Shown: piece after piece, positions 23,547 through 34,863 of the stretch
Layout: every line of letters begins with the position of its first letter
How positions within the stretch are numbered: position 1 is the stretch's first letter
Source of the DNA: Cardiocondyla obscurior
Taxonomy: Eukaryota; Arthropoda; Insecta; Hymenoptera; Formicidae
Reading direction: 5' to 3'
NCBI RefSeq assembly: GCF_019399895.1
Contig: NW_027228790.1
Location: forward strand, 160,001 to 224,000
Length of the DNA: 64,000 nucleotides
Program-made: the position numbers and the translations under genes
Notes under the pieces: generated by a model
Told to the model about the DNA's origin: nothing
The model's input: only the letters and a program-made list of their open reading frames with translations
The model's database searches: none

Positions 23547-24625
23547 TGAAACGACCCGTTTTTTTTTTGGTCACGGACACCGAATATCGCTCTAGCGAGC
23601 CGGTCCCGGAGCGCTCGTCGGGATTCCAGGATTCGGTTGAAAGGGTCGTTAGATACACTCGAGATTGAATTGAATAATGAACTAAGTTTATTATAAGTAT
23701 AGAAATATGTACAAGTTGAGAATTGTTACGTGACGATAATCAAGTATAATTAACAAAAGATCGCGGGCGCGTTTGACGGCTACGCGTTTACATTTATTAT
23801 TTACACGGCAATACGCGGTCGGTCGCTCACCCCGCCGAGTGAGAGCGTCGGCGGCGCGAGCGGCGGGAGTGAGATGGAGCGCGGTGTTTATGCGCGGAGC
23901 GTTAACCGAAATTTGAAACGGCGTCGCGGAATAATTATGTGATGAACGCGGAAGATTTCGGCGGACGTGCACGCGAGATAATGAGAGATAGATAGGAGGG
24001 TAGCGCCTGTAAGGCGTCGATTCACTTAGATAACTCGGTCGAGGCAGAGAGATCTCTACCCCGGTGTTCTCGACGGCGCGAAAGTATCGTGAGGATGCCG
24101 CACGATAGTACGACTTCTCCTGGGACCGAGAGTACTCGGTGGAGGCGGAGTGAACTCTACCCCTCGAGCCGGAGAGTACGTTGCTATGGTGCGGACTGGA
24201 GTGAGCACCAGGAGTGCCTGGTCGAGACAGAGCGCGCTCTACCCCGTGACGGTTTCTGCTCGGAGTCGGAGTCGATGTTCGCTCGGAAGCGAACGGACAG
24301 GAACGGTGTTCTACCGCTCCGGCGTCGTCTTTTTATACGTAAAAAAGGTAGGCGCCGGGGGTTCGCGGTAGGATGCTTATCGCTCGCGGCGCTAGGTTTT
24401 TTGTCGCGGCGCGGTTCGGAACGAGGAGCCGCGGTGCCGTCGGCTCACTCGGGTTTGTTCGATTCTTTCCGCGCGCGGAACTTAATCGTGGAACGGCTCG
24501 TTCGTTACATTTGAACACAATTAGGGCGCGCCGCGTTCTATAATCTTTGCCGGACGGCTGGTCGGTTCGGCGGCATCGGCGGGTCGTCGGCCACGAATGA
24601 TGCACCGTCGGGGTGCATCGTTACA
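23547..24625. mobile_element. Solo LTR, 1079 bp, with ATTT target duplication
   Basis: The unit begins TGAAACGACCCG and ends GGTGCATCGTTACA, flanked by ATTT at 23543-23546 and 24626-24629. The interior is GC-rich. No internal domain is present, so it is a solo LTR from recombination. Open frames across it (for example 24089-24514) are incidental. Confidence 0.7.
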
Positions 24626-24699
24626 ATTTTATTATTTTTTTTTTAATTTATTTGTTTTGATTAATTTATTTTTTTTAATGAATTTTTTTTCTTGGGATC

Positions 24700-27496
24700 T
24701 TTTTGAGGAAAGTTCCAAAAATTTGGATAGGAAGTAAAAAGAACAGGCTTTTCAGTTTTTCAAAGAGTTCGGTCAGGTATTTTCTGAGGAAATTGTGGCA
24801 GGGAATTGCGGTGTAGTCAAACATAAAATCAAGGTGTCAAATTCTTCTCCTATTAAGCAGGCTCCGCGTCGAATTCCATTTTAATTAAGGGGGGAAGTTG
24901 ATTCAATAATTGAGGATATGAAGAAGCAGAGAGTTATTGAGGAATCTCAGAGTCCCTGGATTTCTCCTGCAGTAATAGTGAAAAAGAAAAATGGTTCTAT
25001 TAGGTTTTGCGTTGACTATAGGAAATTAAATGCTGTGACGATTAAGGATTCTTTTCCTCTTCCCAGGAATGATGATATCCTGGATCAGTTAGCTGGAAGT
25101 TCTTGGTTTGCCACTTTAGATTTGAAAAGTGGCTATTGGCAGATAAAAATGGATCCGGAGGTTAGAAAAGAAACTGCATTTTCTATTGGAAAAGGTTTGT
25201 GGCAGTTTACAGTTATGCCATTTGGTTTAACAAATACACCTGCTACTTTCGAAAGATTGATGGAGAAGGTATTAAAGGAATTATTATCAAAGAAATGTCT
25301 CGTCTATTTAGATGACGTTATTGTGTTCGGGAAGGATTTTGATGATTTGATTAGAAATTTGAGAAAAGTATTTCTAAGGTTTAAATTTTTTAATTAAAAG
25401 CAAATCCCAAAAAGTGTTTTATTTAACAGAAAAGTAAAGTATTTAAGGCATGTTGTTTCTTCTGAGGGAGTTGGTACAAATCCGGAGAAAGTAACGGCCG
25501 TTGAAGATTGGCCGATTCTTCATACTAAGAAGCAGTTGAGGAGCTTTTTTGGTTTTTATTCTTACTATCGGAGGTTCGTTAGGAGATTTTCGTCTATTGC
25601 AAAACCTTTGTATTTATTAACTGAGAAATCAGTTAAATTTATTTGGAGTGAAGAGTGTCAGAAAGCGCTTGAAGCTTTAAAACAGGCTTTGGTTTTGTCT
25701 CCGATTCTTGCTTTTCGCAAGGAACATGAGCAATTTATTCTTGACACTGATGCTTCGGGAATTGGGATTGGCGCTGTTCTTTCTCAGAGACAAGAAGGAG
25801 AAGAGAAAGTTTTGGCTTATTTCAGCAGGGTTTTGAGTAAAGCGGAGAGGAATTATTGTGTGACGCGTCGAGAGCTTCTTGCTATTGTTGAATCAATAAA
25901 GTCTTTTCGACATTATTTGTTAAAAAAAAAATTTTTAATTTGTACAAACCATGCTTCTTTAAGATGGCTCTTATTTTTCAAGAAGCTTGAAGGCCAATTA
26001 TCTCGATGGTTAGAGAGACTTCAAGAATTTCAATTTGATATTGAGCATCGCAAGGGAAATGCACATAAAAATGCTAACGGTCTTTCTCATCGGCAATGTG
26101 AGGAAGTATCTTGTCGTTATTGTTTAAAGGTTGAAGAAAAGAATTCTTCTGAACAAGAAAAGATGGTGGCTCGAATTGTATTAGGCGGAGATGATCGACG
26201 GGATTAGAGTCGAGATCAAGAGGAAGATCTTGAAAGTCTTAAATTCTTAAGGCTAAGAAGGAAAATATTTGTCCTTCGGTTAATGAAATCTCTTTTAGTG
26301 GGACGTCAGGTCGTATATATTTGAATTATTGGGACGCCCTTAATCTTCAGAAAGGAATTCTTTATAAAAAGTGGGTGGTTCCTAATTTGAAATCTAGCTT
26401 TCTTTAATTGATTGTTCCACGGAAGCGGATACGGGAAATTTTGGAAGAAGCTCATGATTCTTTTTCAGGTGGTCATTTTGGTGTAAACAAAACTTGAGAG
26501 AATTTGGAGGAGATTCTTTTGGGCAACCTGTAAGCAGGACGTAGAAAATTGGTGCAGATTTTGCATCGTTCGCTGTTCTCGAAAAGGTCCTTCGGGCAAA
26601 GGAAAGTCGCCTTTGCAAATTTATAATGTGGGAACTCCTTTCAAAGGATTCAAATGGATATTTTGGGTCCTTTTCCTTCTTCATCTTTAGGGAATAGGTT
26701 TATTTTAGTTTTGGTCGATTGTTTTTCAAAATGGGTAGAGGCATTTCTTCTGAAAAATTTTAGAGTAAAAACAGTTGCTGCGGTCTTCGTTAGGGAAGTT
26801 ATTTCCAGATATGGGGTACCTGAAGAGGTTCATACCGATCAGGGACGGAATTTCGAGTCGGGTCTTCTTAAAGAGGTGCTGGCACTTTTAGGAATTAAGA
26901 AGACAAGAACGACCGCTCTTCATCCTCAGTCTGACGGTCAGGTTGAACGTCAGCATCGAACAGTGGTTGATTATTTGTCGAAATTTGTTTCTTTGAATCA
27001 AAAGGATTGGGATAATTGGGTTCCGTTATTCCTTTTGACGTATCGTTCTTCCAAACATGAAGTCACTGGGATTTCTCCGGCGGAGCTCTGTTTCGGTAGG
27101 GAACTTAGGCTTCCGTTAGATTTGTTGCAGGGAAGTCCTCCTTCTTCTTCGAGAGTATCTTTGACGCAGGGGGAATATGTTAGAAATTTGAGGCAGAAAC
27201 TTGAGGAAATCCATTTCGAGGTTAGGGAAAAAATGGCTTTGAAGTCTTCTCGGGTCAAAGCTCGGTACGATGGGAAAGCAAGGAAGGTGCTGTTTAGGGA
27301 AGGTGAGAAGATGTGGTTTTATAATCCTCGAAGGGAGCGTGTTCTAGCTCCGAAATTGCAAAGAAGCTGGGAAGGGCCGTATTTTGTTGTTAAAAAGTTA
27401 GAAGAGGTTGTTTATTGCATTCAGAAATCTCCAAAGCACAAGAAGAAGGTTGTTCATTTCGATAGAGAAACGCTTTTTGTTGAAAGGGAGGTTTAG
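24700..27496 (+). pseudogene. Ty3/gypsy pol, 5'-truncated and broken
   Basis: RT at 24918-25397 carries KKNGSIRFCVDYRKLNAVTI, VMPFGLTNTPATFERLM and YLDDVIVF. RT connection and RNase H follow at 25536-26207 (LDTDASGIGIGAVLSQ, RNYCVTRRELLAIVE). Integrase occupies about 26400-27496, with catalytic motifs MDILGPFP, HTDQGRNFES and DGQVERQHRTVVDYL, and a C-terminal SWEGPYFVVKKL. In-frame stops occur near 24884 and at 25395-25397, and a frameshift lies between 26207 and 26654. Gag, protease and a 5' LTR were not found. The 3' LTR is at 28076, split by a later insertion. Confidence 0.85.
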
Positions 27497-28075
27497 GAGT
27501 AATTCGAGCCCGTGGGAAGGGAAATAGGTGTAAAAGATTGTTTTTTTTTAAGGAGAATTGGTAGTTCTGCGGTTGATTTTATTGTTTTAGGTAAGGAAGG
27601 AAGTAAAGAGAAGAGAGAAGAGAAGAGGAATTCTTGCTTAGTCTCCTTCAAGTTTCTTTCCATTTTCCATCCTAATGTTCTAAGAAGACTGTCTCGCTCA
27701 TGGTTTTTGAAGTGAGGTTTTTCATGAGACGTAGGGCGAATGCCGAGACAGGAGTTTGGGGAGTCTCTTTGACGAGAGGGTCCACACTAAGTTACAACAG
27801 TTTCCCCTCCCCAAATTCGAAAAAGGACACGTCTTCGCGGGAATTTGGACGAGAAAAGGAAAAAGAGGACGTCGCAAAAAGAAGACTTCTTTGTTCGATT
27901 CCGAGGAGGGTTTGACCGGCCTTTTCCGGAAGAAAAACGGGGTGCTTCTTCATCGTGGGATGGTGTTCGACATTTCGAGCAGCAGCTTGGAGCAAAACGG
28001 GAAGCCATCGAGAAGACTTTTCTGTTTTCCTCTCCCTGATTGTCGGGGCAACAATCTCAACGACGGGAGGAAGCA
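27497..28075 (+). other. Gypsy 3' untranslated region with polypurine tract
   Basis: This is non-coding sequence between the pol stop and the 3' LTR. It ends in GACGGGAGGAAGCAG immediately before TGTTACGCC, a fitting polypurine primer for plus-strand DNA synthesis. Overlapping small frames on both strands show no family features. Confidence 0.55.
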
Positions 28076-28269
28076 GTGTTACGCCCGTTCCTGGTTTTGG
28101 CGCGCGGGATCGCCGTGAAGGCGGATGCGCCTGAAGACGGTCCGGATTTTCGAGAATTAGTTAGGTTGTTCCTCGTTGCTAAAGAACAGCTCTATTAAAT
28201 GTCAATTTTTTGTAAATAGTCAGTCTTCCTTGTGACATAAACAAGGACGGTCGTGTTCGCTTAATAAAG
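28076..28269 (+). mobile_element. 3' LTR of the 24.7-kb gypsy, first part
   Basis: It starts TGTTACGCCCGTTCC directly after the polypurine tract and includes an AATAAAG near 28263. It is interrupted at 28269 by the errantivirus-like element and resumes at 37281. Confidence 0.7.
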
Positions 28270-28794
28270 TGTTGCACCGGGGCCGGTGCACGGGGTCCGT
28301 CCTTCGGGATCCGTGAGGGAGGGCGAAATTATTTGATTTAAATAAAAAGATTAGAATTTTTATTCAATTACAATGTTGCACTTGTCTATCTCCCTAAGTT
28401 TCCCTTTTGTCGGTTCGGCGCACGTCCTCGCGTTGTCACGCGTCCTCGGCTCCGCGTGGTCTCCTCTTACTTGGCACGCGATCGAACTTTTGTTATCACC
28501 GCTCTCAGTTTACGGTACGGACTATGATGCGACTGCCCGTCCGTGACGGTTCGCGGTTATTTAATAGTGACGCAGGGCCTTGGCCTCCTCGGGTTGCAAT
28601 GCCGAACTTCGGTAGTTCGGCGAATGCAACCTCAGCGATTTCGGCAATAAGTTCTCGCACGTGTTTCTTTTATTATTTAATTTTTTAAGGAGGTTTGCTG
28701 ATCTTGCATCCTCCGAGGTTATTTAATTACGAGATACTTATTCCGAAATGCCCTGCGTCATGTTTCGTGTTGTAACGGGGTTTGGGTTACAACA
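28270..28794 (-). repeat. 3' LTR of the errantivirus-like element
   Basis: On the plus strand it runs TGTTGCACCGGGG to GGGTTACAACA. It contains a strong hairpin at 28593-28630 and an end palindrome GTTGTAAC...GTTACAAC. Confidence 0.92.
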
Positions 28795-28879
28795 TCCTTT
28801 CCCCCTAGGGGGAAGAAAAGGTTGAGTGTGTTTATACACCTCAATCTTTTCTTCCTTACAATATGTTTTCTTATTCTAT

Positions 28880-30691
28880 TTACAATTGTATCACCGTTGG
28901 TCGTGGTGTTTTTACACTCTGCGTTTCTTTCATTTTTCTTTTTTTTATTTCGCTGGGTAGGATTATTTGTTCGGTTACTTTATTCTTTTTCTTTTTGTAC
29001 AATTTTACTATTACTATTGCTAGTACTATAGTCGCTATTATAGCTATTATTATGGCGCTTGTGCCCGTTGTATACATGATTATTCTATTTGTTAATATTA
29101 CATTTCCGTCTAGTTGCTTGTCCATTTTACTTAATTCTATCCCTAATTTATTTAATTCGTTCGGGTTTTTTATTACCTTGTCGCGGCTTATTTCTTCTAT
29201 TTTCTTTATTATTGGGTCGGTTTTTTCGCCCTGTTCTGTTTCTATGTTTGTTAAATTATACGTCGGTACGTGTCGTTCTATTTTACTTTCTCCTACCGTG
29301 TTTCTTGTTTTTATTGTCATTTCTGTTGTTGTTAGTTTACATGCTGTTCTTAATTTTACTATTCCTGTTCTATTTATTTCTAATTTTTTACTCGGTCTAT
29401 GTCTACATTGAATTTCTATAGTTTGCTCCTTTGTCGTGGAGTATATCCACTCTTGTGGTTCGCTTACTGCTATCCATACTGTTGCCCGTGATGCAACTTC
29501 TCGCGTTACGCACGTGTCCGGCTTTTTTGCTGGCTCGGTAATCGCTCTTACCTCGCACGGTGCGCTTGCCCTGGTATGGTATACCGGGATGCTTTGTTCG
29601 CATATATATATATAATCGTTATTTACGCATTGCCTGATATCTTCTCTTTTTAATGTTAGGTAATTATTGTTTTCTCTATCTACTGCTATGTATTCATTTT
29701 CTATTTCTATTATTTTAAATATGTTCTCGTTCGATTTGTCCAATACAGGAAACGGCGTTACTCTTTTTAATTCGTATCTTGCGTCGTCTACTATCGGGAA
29801 TTTTATTATTGTGACTATCATCTGCTCGTCACTATATGCGCTTATTTCCGCATATTGTTTTATCGCGTTCCAATTTTTTGTATTTATTCTGAAGGGGAAA
29901 TACGTCCCTTCTTCGAGGTGCGCGGTTGCTTCTTATAATTCTTCTATTATTTTATTAACCGGTAACATTCGCGTGTTTTTTATCCCCAATTTCGTTTGTG
30001 CTATGAATTCCATCGTCTCTTGCACGTTTGTTAATAAATCTGTTATTAGCATTCTTAATATGTAGAAATGTTCCGTCATTTCTACTTGTCCCGTTACCCC
30101 GTCTACTTTTTTGCTTAATAGCTTCGTCGCGTTTGTTATAACTTTCTCATGGTATTTTATTGTTTCCTCTAATTCCTGTATGTGACCAATCGAACTATTT
30201 ATTACTTTTAATTGATTTTTTGCTACATGTTGTAATGTTTGCTGTCTTTTCGTTAATATTTCTAACTGTTCGCTTATTACTTTTTCGTCGTCCGCGTCCA
30301 TTGTTCCGAATAGTTTTTTACTTATTGTTCCTATTACATCTACTAGTCCTCGCTTTGTTTTTTGTGCTTCATATGTTGTTAATAATTCTATCGCTGTTGT
30401 TAATTTTTCGTTTTGGGATTGTACTGTTTCTGCTAAGTATTTACATTTATCCTTAAGTAATTTTCCGCTATATGTTTCGCACGCTTTTTCTCCGTCTTTT
30501 ACCCGTTCTTGTAGTTTTTCATATTGCGCTTTTAATTCCTGTGTTTTAGTTATTATTACTAATTTCCACGACGCGTCTGATAGCTGCAATTGTCCCACGT
30601 TTTCGTAGTAGAGTCCGGGTTCATGTACGAACTGCGTTACCGTGTACGGTGAGCTTATCTCCGGCGGTTTGTCGCTTGCGCCCAGCGTCAC
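28880..30691 (-). pseudogene. env: Envelope (baculovirus F-like) gene with one in-frame stop
   Basis: Two minus-strand frames, 30691-29933 and 29821-28880, lie in the same phase and are separated by a TAA just after residue 252. The first carries a basic cleavage site (KTKRG) followed by a fusion-peptide-like hydrophobic segment and LFGTMDADDE, hallmarks of the F/errantivirus Env group. The second has many Cys residues in an ectodomain, a transmembrane segment near its C-terminus (about residues 245-270 of that frame) and a basic cytoplasmic tail. A TTTCAG acceptor just upstream (near 30711) suggests expression from a spliced mRNA with a leader exon, as in known errantiviruses. As it stands the frame is truncated before the transmembrane anchor. 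Confidence 0.8.
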
Positions 30692-30710
30692 GGTGATTAT
30701 TGTTCTGAAA

Positions 30711-31368
30711 GATGATTTTCTTTCAGATTGACATTTTTCGCGGTTTTAATTTTTTATTTCTTTTCGTGTGTGTTATCTGTTATGTGTGTGTGTGTTCTTC
30801 GTGGGAGCGACTGTGTATTATGATACGAGGTAAGTCTTTATAACTTTTCTCTGCTGTGTTCGCGCGGTTTCGCGTTGCACTTCTCGAAATTTTTATATGC
30901 ATTTTTATATCGCGTCAGATTTGTCTCTTGGTCTCGTTGTCCGTTCCGTCAGTCCGTCAGTTGCCTTCTTGCCGTTTTCTTACACTGAGTTTCTTTCTCG
31001 TGGAAAAAGTTTTATAATGTCGTACGTTTTTTGAATTTTTCTTTATTTCTTTGGGCATTATTGTGTTTTTCATTTATTTTTGTGTTATTTTCTATAGTTC
31101 ATCTGTTGATGTTGTTTTCGACTCTGCGGAATCTTCCCGTCGGTGGGTGGCTTGTACCACTTGCCGGCGGGAATTCATGGCACTTCGATGCCGTGATTGT
31201 TTGGTGCGGGAGGTGTCTCCCGTGCGGCCGCGGGCCTACCGTCCCACCCTCCTGCCTAATTTTCTGATTGTCGTGGAGGATCGGCCGGACGGCGAACATC
31301 GCGCTGTCTATCCGATGCATTCTAGTGAGTAAAATTTTTTTTTTTTTTTTTTTTTTTAAAGATTATTA
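30711..31368. other. Non-retroviral spacer between pol and env with antisense exon-like segment
   Basis: This stretch of about 660 bp has no retroviral domain. On the plus strand, antisense to the element, a GTAAGT donor at 30830 and a second segment bounded by TTTCTATAG and GTGAGT (31098-31324) mimic an exon-intron-exon layout. That segment is GC-rich against an AT-rich element and open in a frame containing VACTTCRREFMALRCRDCLV. A T23 run follows at 31335-31357. The minus strand also has a 73-residue frame (31320-31099), so which strand, if any, codes is undecided. Confidence 0.4.
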
Positions 31369-34300
31369 TTAGTGCTCTACAAATGCTTTTAGCCTATTTG
31401 CATGAACTCTTATGCTTCTTCTGCCTCCTTTTATTTTGTAATTTACTTTTCCGCACTTTTCTATTACTGTGTACGGCCCTATCCATTGTGCTTCTAATTT
31501 CTTTGATCTTCCTCTTCTCACTGTTTCATCGTGCAATAAAACTTGATCTCCTATTTTAAATTTTCTTTCCCTTGTTTTCTTATCGAAGTTTGTTTTCGAT
31601 TTTTCTTTCTCTCCTTTTAAATGTTCCTTCGCGATTGTATTTGATGCGCGTAATCGTTCCCTTAGTTCCTGCTTGTAGTCGTCGTATGTGTACGTTTTCC
31701 TTGGTGCCGTTGCCAGTGCCGTCGGCAGTGTGGCTTGGTGCCCGTACACTAATTCAAACGGTGTGTACCCTGTTGCTGTGTGCGGTGTCGTATTATATGC
31801 AAACATCGCATACGGTACCCACTCGTCCCAATCGGTTTGGTCTCCGTTTATATAATGTCTTAGGTATTCTGCTAGAGTTCGATGTGATCTCTCTAGCGTC
31901 CCATTGCTTTCCGGATGATACGCCGTTGTCTGTATTTTCTCGATTTTCAATAATTTACGTATGTTTTTGAACATTTCGCTTACAAAGTTTGTTCCTTGAT
32001 CTGTTAGTATTTTTTCTGGGATTCCATTTTCAAAAATTATTTTTGTTGCGAATGCTTTTGCCACGGTTGCTGCTTCTTGATTTGCTACTGGTATTGCCTT
32101 GCTAAATTTCGTTAAGGCATCTTGAAATGTTAGGATGTATTTATTTTCTGCGTTTGTTACTGTTAATGGTCCTACGATGTCGAGTGCGCATTTTTCAAAT
32201 GGCTTTTCCGGCGTGTCGGTTATTACCATTGGCATTTTCGTTTTTCTGCTTAGTTTGTTCTTTTGGCATTTTTCGCATTTACTGATGTATTTTTCCACTT
32301 CTTTGTTCATGCCTGGCCAATTATGGTTGAGTTTTATTCTATTTATTGTACGTTTCACACCCTGGTGTTCTCCCAATAGACAGTCGTGGTATTCTTTTAA
32401 TATTTCCATTTTTTCTTCTTCAGAATATTTTTTTGTTTCGTTTTCTATTTTATTTATTTCGGTTTCTTCGATCGGGTTTCTGCTTAGTGCATCAGCGTTT
32501 GTGTTTTTCTTTCCGTCTTTGTGCATTATCTGATATGTGTATTCTTCTAATTTTAATCTCCAGCGTATCAGTCTTGAGCCTGGATCATTTACGTTGAATA
32601 ACCATGTTAATGGTTTGTGATCCGTTATTATCATGAATTTTGTTCCGTATACGTATGGTCGGAAATGTTTTACCGCCCATACTATTGCTAGCAGTTCTTT
32701 TTCCGTCGTACTATAATTTCGTTCCGCTTTATTTAGAATTTTGCTGGCATAAGCGATCGGCTTGTCTTCTCCGACCGTTCCTTGTGATAGTATTGCTCCG
32801 ATTGCATAATCTGAGGCATCTGTTGTTTCCAGGAACTGTCTCGTGAAGTCCGGGTAACTTAACACCGGAGCTGTCGTTAGCTTGTCTTTTAATATTTCGA
32901 ATGCGTTCTGTTGTTCTATTCCCCATTCGAATTTTTCTCCCTTTTTTGTCAGTTTTGTTAGTGGTTTCGCAATTTTCGAAAAGTTTTCTATGAATTTCCG
33001 GTAATATCCTGCCAGTCCTATAAACGCTTGTATATCTTTTACTTTTTTCGGCGTCGGGTAGTTTTTTACTGCGTTTATTTTTGCTGGATCTGGTTGTATT
33101 CCGTTTTCTGTAATTATGTGTTCTAGAAATAATACTTCCTTCCGTAGGAATTCGCACTTGTCTGGTTGGAGTTTCAGATTATTTTCTCTTAGTCTGCTAA
33201 ATACGCTCGTCAGCCTTTTGTTATGTTCTTCAAGTGTCGGTCCGTATATCACGACGTCGTCCAGGTATACTAGACACTTGATACCTTGTAATCCTGCTAG
33301 TACTGAGTTCATTAGTCTTTGGAACGTTGCGGGGGCGTTTTTTAGCCCGAAGGGCATTCTATTAAATTCGTAATGCCCATGTGGTGTTGAGAATGCTGTT
33401 TTGCATTTATGTTCTTCTTTCATTTGTATTTGATGATACCCAGATGCAAGGTCTAATGTGGTAAAGTATTTCGCGTTTCCTAGCTGATCTAGTATTTCGG
33501 TGATATTTGGTATTGGAAATGAATCACCTATTGTTATTTCGTTGATTTTTCGGTAATCCACCACTATTCTTAATTTCGCTTTTCCTGACGCGTCTACTTT
33601 CTTTGGTACTACCAGTATAGGCGCGTTCCATTGGCTGCTACTCTGGCGAATTATGTCTTCTTTCAACATTTTGTCTATTTGTTTATTTACTTCTTCTTTG
33701 TGTTTTTCTGGTAGTCTATACGGGCGACTATTTATTGGCGGATTTTCTTTTGGTGTATTTACCTCGTGTTTGACAGCTGCTGTGTACGTTAGTGCGTCAC
33801 CTTCTAAATAAAATATGTCACAATAATGTAGGCATATTTTTTCAAGTTCTCTTTTTTCTTCTTTGTTTAAATGATTCGTTCTTAGCTGCTTCATTAGTTT
33901 TTCGCTGCGCTCCTGTATCGTTTCGTTGTCGGTTCTTTTATTCAGCGTCAGCACTTTCGCGGAGTTGATGGTTCTCAGTTCTTCTATCTCCACTTGCGGT
34001 GTATGTATTTCCATCGGTTCTTCTGTCATGTTGAGCACACTTACTGGGCACTCGTTATCTTTTGGTGCTACCAGGCAGTTTCCTATAAATACTCCTGGTT
34101 TTGTTTCTTCCGCATTAATTACTCCTACTTGATTCTGACTTGTAATTGCTCGGAGTATTGTTTCGCTGCGCGGGGGTAGTATATATTTTTCGTACGGATG
34201 TAATTTAAATTTTACTCTGTCTATTACTATCTGCTTCTTTCCGTGCAAGCAAGATGCTCGTTGTTTAGTCAGAAAGTCTATTCCTAGTATTCCTTCGTAC

Positions 34301-34863
34301 TCTATTGGGAAATCATCTCTTACTACGTACATTTTTTGTTTTACATTTTTCCTGCCTATTTTAATTGTTGCTCTTATTTTCCCTATCGTATTGATTTTAT
34401 GTCCTGTGACACCCGTTAATGCCATTTTTTCTTCTATTATCGGTGTGTCTTCCTTTAAATTTCCTACTTTTATTAGTGTGATCGTTGCTCCTGAATCCAC
34501 CAATAAATTTAATCTTCCCTTTTTTGCTTGTTCGACGTTTAGCGTGATGAGTTTTAATCCGTTGCTCACTTCTTTTGTCGCTATATTCGCAACTTGATAT
34601 TCTCTTGCCGCTCTTATCACTCTTGGTCTCTGTCTTTCTTCTTCGCTCTCGCTTCCGCTTTCCTTGCTTCGGCTGGTTTCTTTTCTATTCCTACTTGTGC
34701 GAGCTATGTTTATCGCGGGTGATTGTCTTGTGCGTATTGTTTGTCTGTTGTCTTTTCTTTGCCATCGCGTATCTGGCCGTCCGTTCACCGACCAGCATTC
34801 GTCTCGAGTGTGTCCTGGCTTTCTGCAGTATGTGCAGAATTTCTCTGTTATTAATTCTCGCAC
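31369..34863 (-). CDS. pol: Errantivirus-like Pol polyprotein
   Basis: A single uninterrupted frame of 1164 residues. Domains in order: a CCHC knuckle near the start (CTYCRKPGHTRDEC, more usual in Gag); aspartic protease (LLVDSGATITLI, about residue 120); RT (RIVVDYRKINEITIGDSFP, MPFGLKNAPATFQRLM, YLDDVVIYG); RNase H (ETTDASDYAIGAIL, RNYSTTEKELLAIVW); integrase with HHCC (GEHQGVKRT, CEKCQKNK) and DDE motifs (ALDIVGPL, LTDQGTNFVSEMF, ESNGTLERSHRTLAEYL); and a C-terminal WIGPYTVIEKCG. It overlaps gag by 173 nt and lies in the +1 phase relative to it. All catalytic residues visible are intact, so it may be functional. Confidence 0.92.
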   Translation of the reverse strand: MRELITEKFCTYCRKPGHTRDECWSVNGRPDTRWQRKDNRQTIRTRQSPAINIARTSRNRKETSRSKESGSESEEERQRPRVIRAAREYQVANIATKEVSNGLKLITLNVEQAKKGRLNLLVDSGATITLIKVGNLKEDTPIIEEKMALTGVTGHKINTIGKIRATIKIGRKNVKQKMYVVRDDFPIEYEGILGIDFLTKQRASCLHGKKQIVIDRVKFKLHPYEKYILPPRSETILRAITSQNQVGVINAEETKPGVFIGNCLVAPKDNECPVSVLNMTEEPMEIHTPQVEIEELRTINSAKVLTLNKRTDNETIQERSEKLMKQLRTNHLNKEEKRELEKICLHYCDIFYLEGDALTYTAAVKHEVNTPKENPPINSRPYRLPEKHKEEVNKQIDKMLKEDIIRQSSSQWNAPILVVPKKVDASGKAKLRIVVDYRKINEITIGDSFPIPNITEILDQLGNAKYFTTLDLASGYHQIQMKEEHKCKTAFSTPHGHYEFNRMPFGLKNAPATFQRLMNSVLAGLQGIKCLVYLDDVVIYGPTLEEHNKRLTSVFSRLRENNLKLQPDKCEFLRKEVLFLEHIITENGIQPDPAKINAVKNYPTPKKVKDIQAFIGLAGYYRKFIENFSKIAKPLTKLTKKGEKFEWGIEQQNAFEILKDKLTTAPVLSYPDFTRQFLETTDASDYAIGAILSQGTVGEDKPIAYASKILNKAERNYSTTEKELLAIVWAVKHFRPYVYGTKFMIITDHKPLTWLFNVNDPGSRLIRWRLKLEEYTYQIMHKDGKKNTNADALSRNPIEETEINKIENETKKYSEEEKMEILKEYHDCLLGEHQGVKRTINRIKLNHNWPGMNKEVEKYISKCEKCQKNKLSRKTKMPMVITDTPEKPFEKCALDIVGPLTVTNAENKYILTFQDALTKFSKAIPVANQEAATVAKAFATKIIFENGIPEKILTDQGTNFVSEMFKNIRKLLKIEKIQTTAYHPESNGTLERSHRTLAEYLRHYINGDQTDWDEWVPYAMFAYNTTPHTATGYTPFELVYGHQATLPTALATAPRKTYTYDDYKQELRERLRASNTIAKEHLKGEKEKSKTNFDKKTRERKFKIGDQVLLHDETVRRGRSKKLEAQWIGPYTVIEKCGKVNYKIKGGRRSIRVHANRLKAFVEH

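Noticed and set aside
24089..24514. Arg-rich 141-residue plus-strand frame
   Set aside because: Lies entirely within the solo LTR and has no family features.
28863..30456. Hydrophobic plus-strand frames resembling multi-pass membrane proteins
   Set aside because: Antisense of the env gene; Lys/Asn/Glu-rich sense codons read as Phe/Leu/Ile on the other strand.
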